DNA of 64,000 nt from an uncultured Bacilli bacterium. GTDB lineage: Bacteria; Bacillota_I; Bacilli_A; RF39; UBA660. The notes beneath the pieces were generated by a model that saw nothing but the letters and a program-made list of their open reading frames with translations, was not told where the DNA came from and ran no database searches. Positions within the stretch are counted from its first letter, which is position 1, and the number at the start of each line of letters is the position of its first letter. The stretch lies in assembly GCA_934153945.1 (NCBI GenBank), contig CAKPFM010000002.1, positions 62,001-126,000 on the forward strand, in the 5' to 3' direction. Of this stretch, positions 52,577 to 61,140 are shown piece by piece. The position numbers and the translations under genes were made by a program.

Positions 52577-52643
52577 TACATCACCTAATCTAGTATATGC
52601 ATAAGAAACTTAAAAATAAGTAAAATAATATAAGGAGGTAAAT

Positions 52644-53234
52644 ATGTACTTAAAAGAAAACTTAGATTATGAAACTTTAGAACCAACTATAAGTGATGAA
52701 ACATTATATGTGCACTATAATAAACACTATTTAAATTATCTAAAAAATTTAAACAATCTATTAGGAAATGCTAATTATGATAAAGTTTATTTAGCTAAAA
52801 ATATTGATGTAATACCACTTGAAAAAAGAAATAACGTTTTATATAACTTAGGTGGAGTATTAAATCATGAATTATATTTTAAAATATTAGGTGGTAATGG
52901 AATACCTAATGGTGAAATATTAAAAAAAATCAATGAAGATTTTGGAAGTTTTGAAAATTTTCAAAAAGAATTAATAGAAAAATCTAAAAAAGTAGTAGGT
53001 TCAGGATATACATTCCTAGTACTAAAAAATAACAAATTAGAAATAATGTTATTATCAAATCAGGAAACACCATATAGTTATGGTTATACTCCTATTATTG
53101 CACTTGATTTATGGGAACATGCATATTATTTAGATTATTTAAATAATCGTAATACATATGTAGAAAATATATTAAAAATAATTGATTATAATAAAGTAAA
53201 TGAAATCTACAAAAAAGCAAAAGAAACAAATTAA
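52644..53234 (+). CDS. sodA: Fe/Mn superoxide dismutase
   Basis: Superoxide dismutase converts superoxide into oxygen and hydrogen peroxide. The 196-residue protein has the metal ligands His in YNKHYLNYL, His in LGGVLNHELYFK, Asp and His in ALDLWEHAYYLDYLN. The order and length match the Fe/Mn family. Metal choice cannot be told from these motifs. AAGGAGGTAAAT precedes the ATG. Its end overlaps the start of the PBP gene by 35 bases, an arrangement like sodA-pbpA in Bacillus. Confidence 0.9.
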   Translation: MYLKENLDYETLEPTISDETLYVHYNKHYLNYLKNLNNLLGNANYDKVYLAKNIDVIPLEKRNNVLYNLGGVLNHELYFKILGGNGIPNGEILKKINEDFGSFENFQKELIEKSKKVVGSGYTFLVLKNNKLEIMLLSNQETPYSYGYTPIIALDLWEHAYYLDYLNNRNTYVENILKIIDYNKVNEIYKKAKETN

Positions 53235-55227
53235 ACCATATAGAGAAGCAATAATAAAAAAAAGATATAATGTATTATTAATACTAGTTATTGTAGCTTT
53301 TTTAGTACTAATAATTAAACTATTTTATGTACAAATTTTATCAACCGATGAATATAAATTAAAATTAGATAAATTAACAAATATAAAAGTTTATGGGGCA
53401 ACTGCTCCAAGAGGAAGAATATATGATAGGTTTGGAAGAATAATTGTTGATAATAAACCAAATAAAGTAATATCATATAAAAAACAAAATATAAGTACGC
53501 AAGAAGAAATAAAAATAGCTTATAAATTATCAGAGATGATTGATTTAAATTACAATATTACCGATTCAAATTTAAGGTCATTTTGGTTAAAATTACATAA
53601 AGAAGATGGTAATAATAAAATAACCGAAGAAGAGTGGAATGAATATAAGTTTAGACATATTACTGCTAGCGAAATAGAAAAAATGAAACTTGATAGAATA
53701 ACAGAAGAAGAACTAAATACTTTGACAGAACAGGATAAAAAAGCTTCTTGCATATATTATTTAATGAATAAAGGATATAGTAGTGAGGAAAAAATAATTA
53801 AAAATAAAAATGTAACAGATGAAGAATATGCTCTTATTGCTATTTCTAATATAAAAGGTGTAGAAGCAAGATTAGATTGGGAAAGAGAATATGTATATGG
53901 TACAACTTTTAAGTCAATTTTAGGAACAGTAACTAATAGTAGTGGGCTTCCTTATGAATTAAAAGATTACTATTTAGAAAAAGGTTATAGTTTGAGTGAT
54001 AGAGTAGGAAGTAGTTACTTAGAATATGAGTATGACGATTATTTAAAGGGTAAAAAAGACTTATATGAAATAAATAAATTTGGAGAAAAGGTACTCATAG
54101 AAAAGGGAAGTAAAGGTAATGATTTATATTTAACTATTGATATAGAATTACAAAGACAAATAGAAAATATATTAGAAGAAGAAATTTTAAAAGCAAAAAA
54201 TGAAAAATATACAGATTACTATAATAGAGCTTTTGTAATAGTAACAAATCCAAATACTGGTGAGATACTAGCAATGGCAGGAAAACAAATAGTATATGAT
54301 AACGATAATTATAAGTTTTATGATTATACAGTAGGAAATATTACTTCTCCTGTAACTGTAGGTTCAGTTATAAAAGGAGCATCACAAGCTACAGGATACT
54401 TGTATGGAGGTTTAAAAATAGGCGAAACAAGAACTGATAAATGTGTTAAAATAGCGTCAACTCCACTTAAATGTTCTTGGAAATACTTAGGGGTATTAGA
54501 TGATATAAAAGCTTTAAAGTATTCATCAAACACATATCAATTTTATACAGCAATGAAAGTAGCTGGATTAAATTATTATTATAATACGCCATTTAAAATA
54601 GATGAAACTCCATTTACTAAGTATAGAACGACTTTTAATATGTTTGGATTAGGCGTAAAAACAGGAATAGATTTACCTATAGAAAGTAGTGGTCAAATAG
54701 GGAAAAATGACAATGGTGGATTATTACTTGACTTCTCAATTGGTCAATATGATACGTATACACCACTACAATTGTCACAATATGTTGGTAGTATAGCAAC
54801 AGGTTATAGAATACAACCATATTTATTAAAAGAAGTAAAAAATAATGAAACAACTATATTTGAAAATAAAACAACTGTATTAAATACAATAGATTTAGAC
54901 TATACTTATTTAGATAGAATTAGGCAAGGTTTTATCAGTGTTATGGAATATGGTGGTACAGGAGCAGGCTACATGTTATTAAAAAGATTACCAGCAGGTA
55001 AAACAGGAACAAGTCAAAGTTTTTTAGATACTGACTTAGATGGGCTAATAGATACTGAAACAATAACTAATACTTTTGTTGGTTACGCTCCATATAATAA
55101 TCCAACAGTAACTTTTACAGTAGTGTCACCAGATGTCGCATATCCTAACAGTAATGGAGATCAAAGCTATGTAAATAGAAGAATTGCTAAAAAAGTAAGT
55201 GAAGCATATTTTACTTTATACAACTAA
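53200..55227 (+). CDS. pbpA: Class B penicillin-binding protein (PBP2A/PbpA-like transpeptidase)
   Basis: Class B PBPs cross-link peptidoglycan. The 675-residue protein has a cytoplasmic basic tail, a membrane helix (about residues 25-47), a pedestal domain (APRGRIYDRFGRI) and a transpeptidase domain with SVIK (Ser389), SSN near 442 and KTGTSQ near 600. Position after sodA suggests PbpA. The start overlaps the sod 3' end; the ribosome site is weak, so coupled translation is likely. Elongation rather than division is inferred from the neighbourhood. Confidence 0.9.
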   Translation: MKSTKKQKKQIKPYREAIIKKRYNVLLILVIVAFLVLIIKLFYVQILSTDEYKLKLDKLTNIKVYGATAPRGRIYDRFGRIIVDNKPNKVISYKKQNISTQEEIKIAYKLSEMIDLNYNITDSNLRSFWLKLHKEDGNNKITEEEWNEYKFRHITASEIEKMKLDRITEEELNTLTEQDKKASCIYYLMNKGYSSEEKIIKNKNVTDEEYALIAISNIKGVEARLDWEREYVYGTTFKSILGTVTNSSGLPYELKDYYLEKGYSLSDRVGSSYLEYEYDDYLKGKKDLYEINKFGEKVLIEKGSKGNDLYLTIDIELQRQIENILEEEILKAKNEKYTDYYNRAFVIVTNPNTGEILAMAGKQIVYDNDNYKFYDYTVGNITSPVTVGSVIKGASQATGYLYGGLKIGETRTDKCVKIASTPLKCSWKYLGVLDDIKALKYSSNTYQFYTAMKVAGLNYYYNTPFKIDETPFTKYRTTFNMFGLGVKTGIDLPIESSGQIGKNDNGGLLLDFSIGQYDTYTPLQLSQYVGSIATGYRIQPYLLKEVKNNETTIFENKTTVLNTIDLDYTYLDRIRQGFISVMEYGGTGAGYMLLKRLPAGKTGTSQSFLDTDLDGLIDTETITNTFVGYAPYNNPTVTFTVVSPDVAYPNSNGDQSYVNRRIAKKVSEAYFTLYN

Positions 55228-55336
55228 TGTGATATAATATTTACGAATTAATGTTAAAAAATATTAAAAAACTTTGCATTTTTAAATATTATTTGATATT
55301 ATATTGATAATGCTTTAAAAAAAGGAGGAGTTTTAC

Positions 55337-55504
55337 ATGGCAAAAAAAGGAGAAGCTAGAGAAAGAATCACTTTAGCATGTACTAGTTGTAAAGAAAAAA
55401 ATTATCGTACTGAAAAAAATAAAAGAAATACAACTGAACGTTTAGAAATCAATAAATTTTGTAAAAAATGTGGTAAACATACTGCTCATAAAGAAGAAAA
55501 ATAA
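55337..55504 (+). CDS. rpmG: Ribosomal protein L33
   Basis: The 55-residue protein read from the sequence begins AKKGEARERITLACTSCKEKNY and ends with FCKKCGKHTAHKEEK. Two CxxC pairs give the zinc-binding form of L33. AAAAGGAGGAG precedes the ATG. It is a small part of the 50S subunit close to the E site. Confidence 0.95.
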   Translation: MAKKGEARERITLACTSCKEKNYRTEKNKRNTTERLEINKFCKKCGKHTAHKEEK

Positions 55505-55524
55505 TTATTAAATTAAATAAACTT

Positions 55525-55547
55525 AATAGGAAATAATTCCTATTTTT
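55525..55547 (+). terminator. Terminator of rpmG
   Basis: AATAGGAA and TTCCTATT pair around ATAA and end in T. Confidence 0.7.
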
Positions 55548-55564
55548 GTTAGAAGGAGGAAAAT

Positions 55565-56122
55565 ATGATAGAAGTAAACGATATCAAAAATGGTATGACT
55601 TTAATCATTGAAGGAAACTTATACCAAGTAGTTGAATTCTTACACGTTAAACCAGGTAAAGGTTCTGCTTTTATGAAAACTAAATTAAAAAATTTAAGAA
55701 CTGGTGGTACAGTAGAAAGAACATTCAATACAAACGTTAAATTTGAAAAAGCAAACATTAAAAGAAGTAGTGTACAATATCTATACAATACTGGAGATAT
55801 GTACTATTTCATGAATATGGAATCATATGAACAATTAGAATTAACTGCTGACCAAGTTGGTGATGATAAATATTATCTAATCGAAAATATGATGGTTGAT
55901 GTTGTTCAATATGAAGGTGAATTACTAGGATTAAATTTACCAGATAAAATTGAATTTACTGTAACTCAAACTGAACCAGCTGTAAAAGGTAATACTACAA
56001 ATAATGCTCAAAAAGATGCATATGTAGAAACAGGATTATTAGTAAGAGTTCCATTATTTATTGAACAAGGTGAAAAGATACTTGTTACAACAGCTGATGG
56101 AAAATATTCATCAAGAGCTTAA
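55565..56122 (+). CDS. efp: Elongation factor P
   Basis: EF-P rescues ribosomes stalled at polyproline. The 185-residue, three-domain protein has VNDIKNGMTLIIEGNLYQVVEFLHVKPGKGSAFMKTKLKNL (the conserved Lys in PGKG), RSSVQYLYNTGDMYYFMNMESYEQ and the closing motif VRVPLFIEQGEKILVTTADGKY. AGAAGGAGGAAA precedes the ATG. Length matches the family. Confidence 0.95.
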   Translation: MIEVNDIKNGMTLIIEGNLYQVVEFLHVKPGKGSAFMKTKLKNLRTGGTVERTFNTNVKFEKANIKRSSVQYLYNTGDMYYFMNMESYEQLELTADQVGDDKYYLIENMMVDVVQYEGELLGLNLPDKIEFTVTQTEPAVKGNTTNNAQKDAYVETGLLVRVPLFIEQGEKILVTTADGKYSSRA

Positions 56123-56136
56123 TTGCTCTTTTTGTT
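56113..56136 (+). terminator. Terminator of efp
   Basis: AAGAGC and GCTCTT pair around TTAATT, followed by TTT. It includes the stop codon. Confidence 0.65.
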
Positions 56137-56148
56137 TAAGGATGACTT

Positions 56149-56655
56149 ATGGAAGAAGTAATATGTATAAATAATGCTTGTAACGAAAAAATATATGTAA
56201 AAGGTGATAGAGTAGGAAATTACATAAGTGTATTAGAATCAGGATATATTATACTCAAAGATGGAACTTTTGTAATTTTAAGTGAAAATCATGGAGAAAG
56301 TTTGACTGATTTTTATTTCTCATATCATAGTAATTTAATTAAAACAAATAATTTTACTACATTTGATGCTATACCAAATCTATCAAAAGATGGCTTTGTT
56401 GTTTTTATTGGTACTAAAAGGAATAAAGTTAAACAAAATTCAAATAATTTTGGTTTTGCTATAATGCATTTTCCTGAAAGTTTAACAGATGAACAAAAAA
56501 TTGCATGTAGAAAATTATTAGATACCAATTACCAAATATTAAATCCTAACTTAAAAAAGTTAAATATAGAATATGGTTGTGGAGATAATATTAGAATTGA
56601 ATATACAGAAGAAGAAGTAAATAAAATGTTACAAGTAAGAGCAAAAAAATTATAA
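56149..56655 (+). CDS. Hypothetical protein
   Basis: The 168-residue soluble protein has a mixed alpha/beta pattern: strands VICINNACNEKIYVKGDRVGNYISVLESGYIIL and KDGFVVFIGT, and helices around SLTDEQKIACRKLLD. There is no signal peptide or membrane helix. TAAGGATGACTT precedes ATG. I do not recognise the family. It could be transcribed with efp if the terminator is leaky. Confidence 0.5.
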   Translation: MEEVICINNACNEKIYVKGDRVGNYISVLESGYIILKDGTFVILSENHGESLTDFYFSYHSNLIKTNNFTTFDAIPNLSKDGFVVFIGTKRNKVKQNSNNFGFAIMHFPESLTDEQKIACRKLLDTNYQILNPNLKKLNIEYGCGDNIRIEYTEEEVNKMLQVRAKKL

Positions 56656-56692
56656 GTATAGATTATAAATGTAAATTCTATACTTTTTTTTT
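56654..56692 (+). terminator. Intrinsic terminator
   Basis: AAGTATAGA and TCTATACTT pair across a 14-base loop and run into T. Confidence 0.7.
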
Positions 56693-56731
56693 ATAAAAAA
56701 TTATGTTATATTAATTCTTGGAAGTGATGCT

Positions 56732-57466
56732 ATGAATAAAACAGTATTAGTAACAGGTGCAGGAACTGGAATAGGAGCAGCAACTGCTATAATGTTTGCT
56801 AAAAATGGTTATGATGTAATAATCCATTATAACAAAAGTTATGAAGAAGCTTTAAAAGTAGATGAAGAATGTAAAAAGTATGGAATAGACACTTTACTTG
56901 TAAAAGCTGATATAGCAAATGAACTAGAAATAAAAGAAATGATTGATAAAATTTTAATTAAATATTCTAAAATTGATGTCTTAATAAACAATGCTGGTAT
57001 AGCAATAGACACTTTATTTAGTGATAAAACAAAAGAAAATTTTATGAAAACTTTAGAAGTAAATTTAGTTGGAACTTTTTTAGTATCAAAATATGTATCT
57101 GAAATAATGTTAAAAAATAAATATGGTAGAATAATAAATATATCTTCAACTAATGGAATAGATAAATATTTTCCTATGTGTTTAGATTATGATGCGTCAA
57201 AAGCAGGTATTATATCTTTAACACATAATTTAGCATTACAATTGAAACCATACATAAATGTTAATTGTATAGCACCAGGATGGATAGGTACAGAAAATGA
57301 ACTAAAAGATGTTGACTTGGAATATATAAAAAGTGAAGAAGAAAAAATATTTGTTGGAAGAATTGGTAAACCAGATGAAGTAGCTTCCTTAGCGTTTTTT
57401 CTAGCAAGTAAAGAGGCAGATTATATTAATAATGAAGTAATTAAAATAGATGGCGGAATGTACTAG
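56732..57466 (+). CDS. Short-chain dehydrogenase/reductase (FabG-like)
   Basis: The 244-residue protein has a Rossmann fold with TGAGTGIG (residues 7-14), NNAGIA near 89 and the catalytic Ser (NISSTNG), Tyr and Lys (YDASKAG). The end reads GLVG-like VASLAFFLASKEADYINNEVIKIDGGMY, the classical SDR C terminus. It may be a 3-oxoacyl-ACP reductase, but no fatty-acid genes lie near, so the substrate is open. AAGTGATGCT precedes ATG. Confidence 0.85.
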   Translation: MNKTVLVTGAGTGIGAATAIMFAKNGYDVIIHYNKSYEEALKVDEECKKYGIDTLLVKADIANELEIKEMIDKILIKYSKIDVLINNAGIAIDTLFSDKTKENFMKTLEVNLVGTFLVSKYVSEIMLKNKYGRIINISSTNGIDKYFPMCLDYDASKAGIISLTHNLALQLKPYINVNCIAPGWIGTENELKDVDLEYIKSEEEKIFVGRIGKPDEVASLAFFLASKEADYINNEVIKIDGGMY

Positions 57467-57478
57467 CCATCTATTTTT
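57443..57478 (+). terminator. Terminator of the SDR gene
   Basis: AAAATAGATGGC and GCCATCTATTTT pair across an 11-base loop that includes the stop codon. Confidence 0.8.
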
Positions 57479-57554
57479 GTAAAATTATGTACAATGTTAA
57501 ATTTAAAATGAAAAATACAATAAAATTATTGTATTATTAAACTAGAGGTGGATT

Positions 57555-58622
57555 ATGCATATAACAGAAGAAGAATTAAAAGAGTATTTTGAATTAAAAA
57601 ATAATTTTGAAAACAACAATTTAAAATTAACAGAACAAGATTTGATATTAGTAAATAAAGTTAATAGTCATGTTAGAACTTGTCCAGATTGTATGAATAA
57701 ATATAACGGTAAAGAAAATGAAAAAGATGAAATGGAAACTCTTACAGAGGAATATGGAATAGATTTCAAAAATATTAAACATATAAGACTACAAAATGGA
57801 GAAGAATATTATAAATTATATGACATGAGATTAAATAAAGACTATTTATTAGAACAAGAAAATAAGAGTAAAAATTTAAGTGAAGAATTTAAAGAAATAC
57901 AAAAAAATATTAAGGAAGCACAAAAGTATTCAGGTGAAACAAATGCTTCTGAAGTATTTAGGTATCAATTAATGCATACAAATAATGGGAAAAAATTGTA
58001 TTCAGTAGATGAGGTAGAAAATAATCCTGACTTATTAGCTAATATAAATCAAGAACAAATGAAAGCTATTTCAACTTTACTTAAAAATAAAGATAAATTG
58101 CAATTAATTAGTATTAATGTTGAAACGGGTATAGCTATAGATCATAATCATGAAATAATAGTAGCAGAGCTTAATGAAAAAACGCATCAATATGAAATAA
58201 ATAGACCACAAGAATATCAATATGATACAGAAACAATAAATTCTAATGAAATGTTAGAAGATATGGATTTATTAGATATAGATTCATATGATATAGTAAT
58301 TACTGATGATGTACCAACTATTGTTAATGGTGAAAATTTGGATCCAGCTAGAGTTAAATTTTTCTATGAATATCCAGAGGCTTTAGATAAACAAACTCTA
58401 AGCAAAAAGGAACGACTTGCTTATTTAATAGCAGTTAAAAAATTTCAATTAATAAAAGAAGCAAAAAAAAGAGAAATAGAAAAAGTTGATAATAAGAAAT
58501 ATGTCAAAACAAAAAGAAATTTATTTAATCAAACGGGATTTACAAATACAATTCTACTATCTTTACTTACAGGGTTTGCTGGTGGAGTTATAACAACTAT
58601 AATGTATATGATTATTAAATAA
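57555..58622 (+). CDS. Membrane-anchored protein with N-terminal zinc-finger-like motif
   Basis: The 355-residue protein has an N-terminal helix pair with HVRTCPDC (about residues 39-46), like the H-x3-C-x2-C of anti-sigma zinc fingers. A long soluble central region follows, then one C-terminal membrane helix (TILLSLLTGFAGGVITTIMYMI) with no loop after it. That tail anchor keeps the protein cytoplasmic. A role as a membrane-tethered regulator is possible, but no sigma factor gene is next to it. AGAGGTGGA precedes ATG. Confidence 0.5.
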   Translation: MHITEEELKEYFELKNNFENNNLKLTEQDLILVNKVNSHVRTCPDCMNKYNGKENEKDEMETLTEEYGIDFKNIKHIRLQNGEEYYKLYDMRLNKDYLLEQENKSKNLSEEFKEIQKNIKEAQKYSGETNASEVFRYQLMHTNNGKKLYSVDEVENNPDLLANINQEQMKAISTLLKNKDKLQLISINVETGIAIDHNHEIIVAELNEKTHQYEINRPQEYQYDTETINSNEMLEDMDLLDIDSYDIVITDDVPTIVNGENLDPARVKFFYEYPEALDKQTLSKKERLAYLIAVKKFQLIKEAKKREIEKVDNKKYVKTKRNLFNQTGFTNTILLSLLTGFAGGVITTIMYMIIK

Positions 58623-58647
58623 TACAGTTTAAAAGCTGTATTTTTTT
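58621..58647 (+). terminator. Intrinsic terminator
   Basis: AATACAG and CTGTATT pair around TTTAAAAG and end in seven T. Confidence 0.8.
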
Positions 58648-58701
58648 GACAAAATTTTTAATCTATAAATGTTAGTATATAAAACATTTAAGGAGGAAAT
58701 T

Positions 58702-59586
58702 ATGAATTATTATGAAAATATAAGGGAAGAATTAATAAATAATGAAGTATATAAAAAAGTAAAAGATTATAGTAAAAATAGAAGTGACTTGAAAACTTAT
58801 TATAATGTAGGAAAAATGTTAAGTGAAGCAGGAAAGCATTATGGAGAAGGTATTATAAAAGAATATTCTAAAAAACTGACAAATGAATTAGGCAAAGGAT
58901 ACACATTATCTAGTTTAAAGAGATTTAGACAATTTTATATTTTATTAACAAAAGGTGCGACAATGTCGCACCAATTAACTTGGAGTCATTATTCAGAATT
59001 GTTACCAGTGAATAATATTGATAAAATAAATTACTATATAAAAATAACAGAAGAACAAAATTTATCAGTAAGAAAATTGAGAGATAAAATAAAAAATAAT
59101 GAATATGAGAGATTAGATAATAAAACAAAAGAAAAATTAAAGAAAGAAGAAAAATTACAAGTACAAGATTTAGTAAAGAATCCTATCATATTAAAAATAG
59201 ATAAAGAAATAATAAAAGAAAAGGCATTACAACAATTGATATTAGAAGATATGAGTAGCTTTTTAAAAGAATTAGGTAATGGATTTAGTTATATTGATAA
59301 TGAATATAAAATAAAAATAGGAAATAACTACAATTATATAGATTTGTTATTATTTAATTATATATATAATTGTTTTATAGTTATTGAATTAAAAGTAACG
59401 GAGTTAAAAAAAGAACATATAGGACAAATAGAAACATATATGAACTATATAGATAAAAACTTAAAAACAATAAATCAAGATAAAACAATAGGAATAATTA
59501 TAACAAAAAAAGATAATAAATTTATAATGGAATATTGTAGTGATAAAAGAATACTAAATACAACGTATGAATTACAAGAAATTTAA
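58702..59586 (+). CDS. YhcG/DUF1016-type PDDEXK nuclease-family protein
   Basis: The 294-residue protein has the DUF1016 N-terminal domain (YYNVGKMLSEAGKHYGEGIIKEYSKKL, LKRFRQFY, then GATMSHQLTWSHYSELL) and a C-terminal PD-(D/E)xK-like domain (YIDLLLFNYIYNCFIVIELKVTELK with Asp and Glu-x-Lys). The family is linked to DNA processing and often to mobile or defence islands, with function unsettled. The start at 58702 is set by TAAGGAGGAAA. The stretch coding for GATMSH contains a perfect inverted repeat (58956-58974). Confidence 0.8.
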   Translation: MNYYENIREELINNEVYKKVKDYSKNRSDLKTYYNVGKMLSEAGKHYGEGIIKEYSKKLTNELGKGYTLSSLKRFRQFYILLTKGATMSHQLTWSHYSELLPVNNIDKINYYIKITEEQNLSVRKLRDKIKNNEYERLDNKTKEKLKKEEKLQVQDLVKNPIILKIDKEIIKEKALQQLILEDMSSFLKELGNGFSYIDNEYKIKIGNNYNYIDLLLFNYIYNCFIVIELKVTELKKEHIGQIETYMNYIDKNLKTINQDKTIGIIITKKDNKFIMEYCSDKRILNTTYELQEI

Positions 59587-59599
59587 GAATAAAAAATGC

Positions 59600-59628
59600 T
59601 TGACAAACATATATTAACTATGTATAAT
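59600..59628 (+). promoter_or_regulatory. Strong promoter of the infC operon
   Basis: TTGACA (59600-59605) and TATAAT (59623-59628) are 17 bp apart, a perfect housekeeping promoter upstream of the ribosomal-protein leader. Confidence 0.85.
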
Positions 59629-59634
59629 ATTGGT

Positions 59635-59752
59635 GTATTAAAAAAGGAAAGAAGTGTACCTACACTCACCCGATTGCAAAAAGTAATGGGTAAATGCCGA
59701 TAAATTTATTTATTAGGGATTTTAAGTGGGTACATTTTGTATCCACTTTTTT
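59635..59752 (+). promoter_or_regulatory. infC-rpmI-rplT leader with attenuator (L20-leader-like)
   Basis: About 120 bases of untranslated leader end in AAGTGGGTAC-ATTT-TGTATCCACTT followed by TTTTTT (59723-59752), an intrinsic terminator just before infC. In Bacillus the same operon is repressed by ribosomal protein L20 binding to a leader that mimics its rRNA site and promotes termination. Position and architecture match, but I did not align the sequence with the known leader family. Confidence 0.6.
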
Positions 59753-59767
59753 ATGGAGGTGTCAGGT

Positions 59768-60295
59768 ATCGCAAAAGAAAAAGATTTGTACATTAATGAA
59801 CAAATACGTGCAAAAGAAGTAATGGTTATTGGTCCAAAAGGTGAACAATTAGGTTTAAAACCAATTAAAGATGCTTTAACGTTAGCGTCCTATGCAGGGT
59901 TTGATCTTGTTTTAATGAATCCAAATGCAACTCCAGCAGTTTGCAAAATTATGGATTACAATAAATTCAAATATGAAAACAAGAAAAGACAAAAAGAAAA
60001 TTTAAAAAAGCAACGTGAAAGTAACTTAGAAACTAAAGAATATCGTTTATCAGTAACAATAGATAAGCATGACTTTGATACACGTGTTGTTAATTCAAAG
60101 AAGTACTTAGAAAAAGGCCATAAAGTAAAAGTTTCAATTCGTTTTAAAGGAAGAGAAATGGCTCACCCTGAATTAGGAAAAGATGTTTTAATGAAGTTTG
60201 CTGAAGCACTAGTAGATGTAGCTGAAATAGAACAAAAACCTAAATTAGATGGTAAAATTATGGCTATGATGCTAATGCCAAAAAAAGAAAAATAG
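59768..60295 (+). CDS. infC: Translation initiation factor IF-3
   Basis: IF-3 checks start codons and keeps 30S subunits free. The 175-residue protein has NEQIRAKEVMVIGPKGEQLGLKPIKDAL, the linker KKRQKENLKKQRES and SIRFKGREMAHPELGKDVLMKFAE. No ATG, GTG or TTG with a proper site is available; GGAGGTG at 59755-59761 is six bases before an ATC (59768). An unusual ATT/ATC start is the rule for infC, as it lets IF-3 control its own synthesis. An in-frame ATG at 59753 has no ribosome site, only the terminator T run. Confidence 0.9.
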   Translation: MAKEKDLYINEQIRAKEVMVIGPKGEQLGLKPIKDALTLASYAGFDLVLMNPNATPAVCKIMDYNKFKYENKKRQKENLKKQRESNLETKEYRLSVTIDKHDFDTRVVNSKKYLEKGHKVKVSIRFKGREMAHPELGKDVLMKFAEALVDVAEIEQKPKLDGKIMAMMLMPKKEK

Positions 60296-60305
60296 GAGGA
60301 AGATT

Positions 60306-60497
60306 ATGCCAAAATTAAAAACACATAAAGGTACTGCAAAAGTAGTAAAACCAAGAAAAAATGATTTTAAAATAGGTACACCAGGATCAAGACATAACAC
60401 TGGTAAGAAAAATGCTGCAAGTAACAGAAAATCAAGAAAAGGATCAATGTTAAGTACAGCTGATTACAGTAGAATAAAAGGAATATTAGGAAAATAA
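60306..60497 (+). CDS. rpmI: Ribosomal protein L35
   Basis: The 63-residue basic protein begins PKLKTHKGTAKVVKP and ends with KGSMLSTADYSRIKGIL, both L35 hallmarks. It lies 10 bases after infC with TAGGAGGAAG before ATG, in the universal infC-rpmI-rplT order. Confidence 0.95.
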   Translation: MPKLKTHKGTAKVVKPRKNDFKIGTPGSRHNTGKKNAASNRKSRKGSMLSTADYSRIKGILGK

Positions 60498-60512
60498 TAG
60501 AAGGAGGACATT

Positions 60513-61049
60513 ATGGCAAGAGTTAAAGGTGGAACAATTCATCGCGCAAGAAGAAAAAAAGTGATGAAATTATCAAAAGGATATTTTGGAAGTAAACATA
60601 GATTATATAGAACTGCTAAAGAACAAGTAATGCATTCTTTAAAATATGCTTATAGAGATAGAAGACAAAACAAAAGAGACTTCAGAAAATTATGGATTAC
60701 AAGAATTAATGCTGCTTGTAGAATGAATGATATTAGTTATTCAAAATTCATTAATGGATTAAATAAAGCAGGTATTGAAATCAATAGAAAAATGTTATCA
60801 GAATTAGCAATCGACGATGCAAAAGCATTTGCAAGTTTAGTAGTAATTGCTAAAGATGCATTAGCTGGTAAAACAGTTAAAACAGAAGTAAAATCTGAAG
60901 TAAAAGAAGCAAAAAAAGAAGTAAAATCAGAAGCTAAAGAAGATTTATCAAAATTAACTGTAGCAGAATTAAAAGAAATGGCAAAAGCTAAAAATATAGC
61001 TGGAGCTAGTACTATGAAAAAAGCAGAATTATTAGATGCTTTAAAATAA
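60513..61049 (+). CDS. rplT: Ribosomal protein L20 with a C-terminal SAP/Rho_N-like extension
   Basis: Residues 1-118 are typical L20 (ARVKGGTIHRARRKKVMKLSKGYFGSKHRLYRTAKEQVMHSL, RRQNKRDFRKLWITRINAACR and so on). About 60 residues follow: a Lys/Glu/Val linker with repeated EVKSEVKEAKKEV, then LSKLTVAELKEMAKAKNIAGASTMKKAELLDAL, which looks like a Rho_N/SAP-type two-helix nucleic-acid module. The tail is in frame without a break. L20 is an early assembly protein and the regulator of its own operon. Confidence 0.93.
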   Translation: MARVKGGTIHRARRKKVMKLSKGYFGSKHRLYRTAKEQVMHSLKYAYRDRRQNKRDFRKLWITRINAACRMNDISYSKFINGLNKAGIEINRKMLSELAIDDAKAFASLVVIAKDALAGKTVKTEVKSEVKEAKKEVKSEAKEDLSKLTVAELKEMAKAKNIAGASTMKKAELLDALK

Positions 61050-61140
61050 TCATTAACTTGATTATTTTTTTAATTTTTATGCATATAATTTATTGACTAT
61101 CAAACAAATGTATGTTATAAATATATCAGGATGTGATTGT

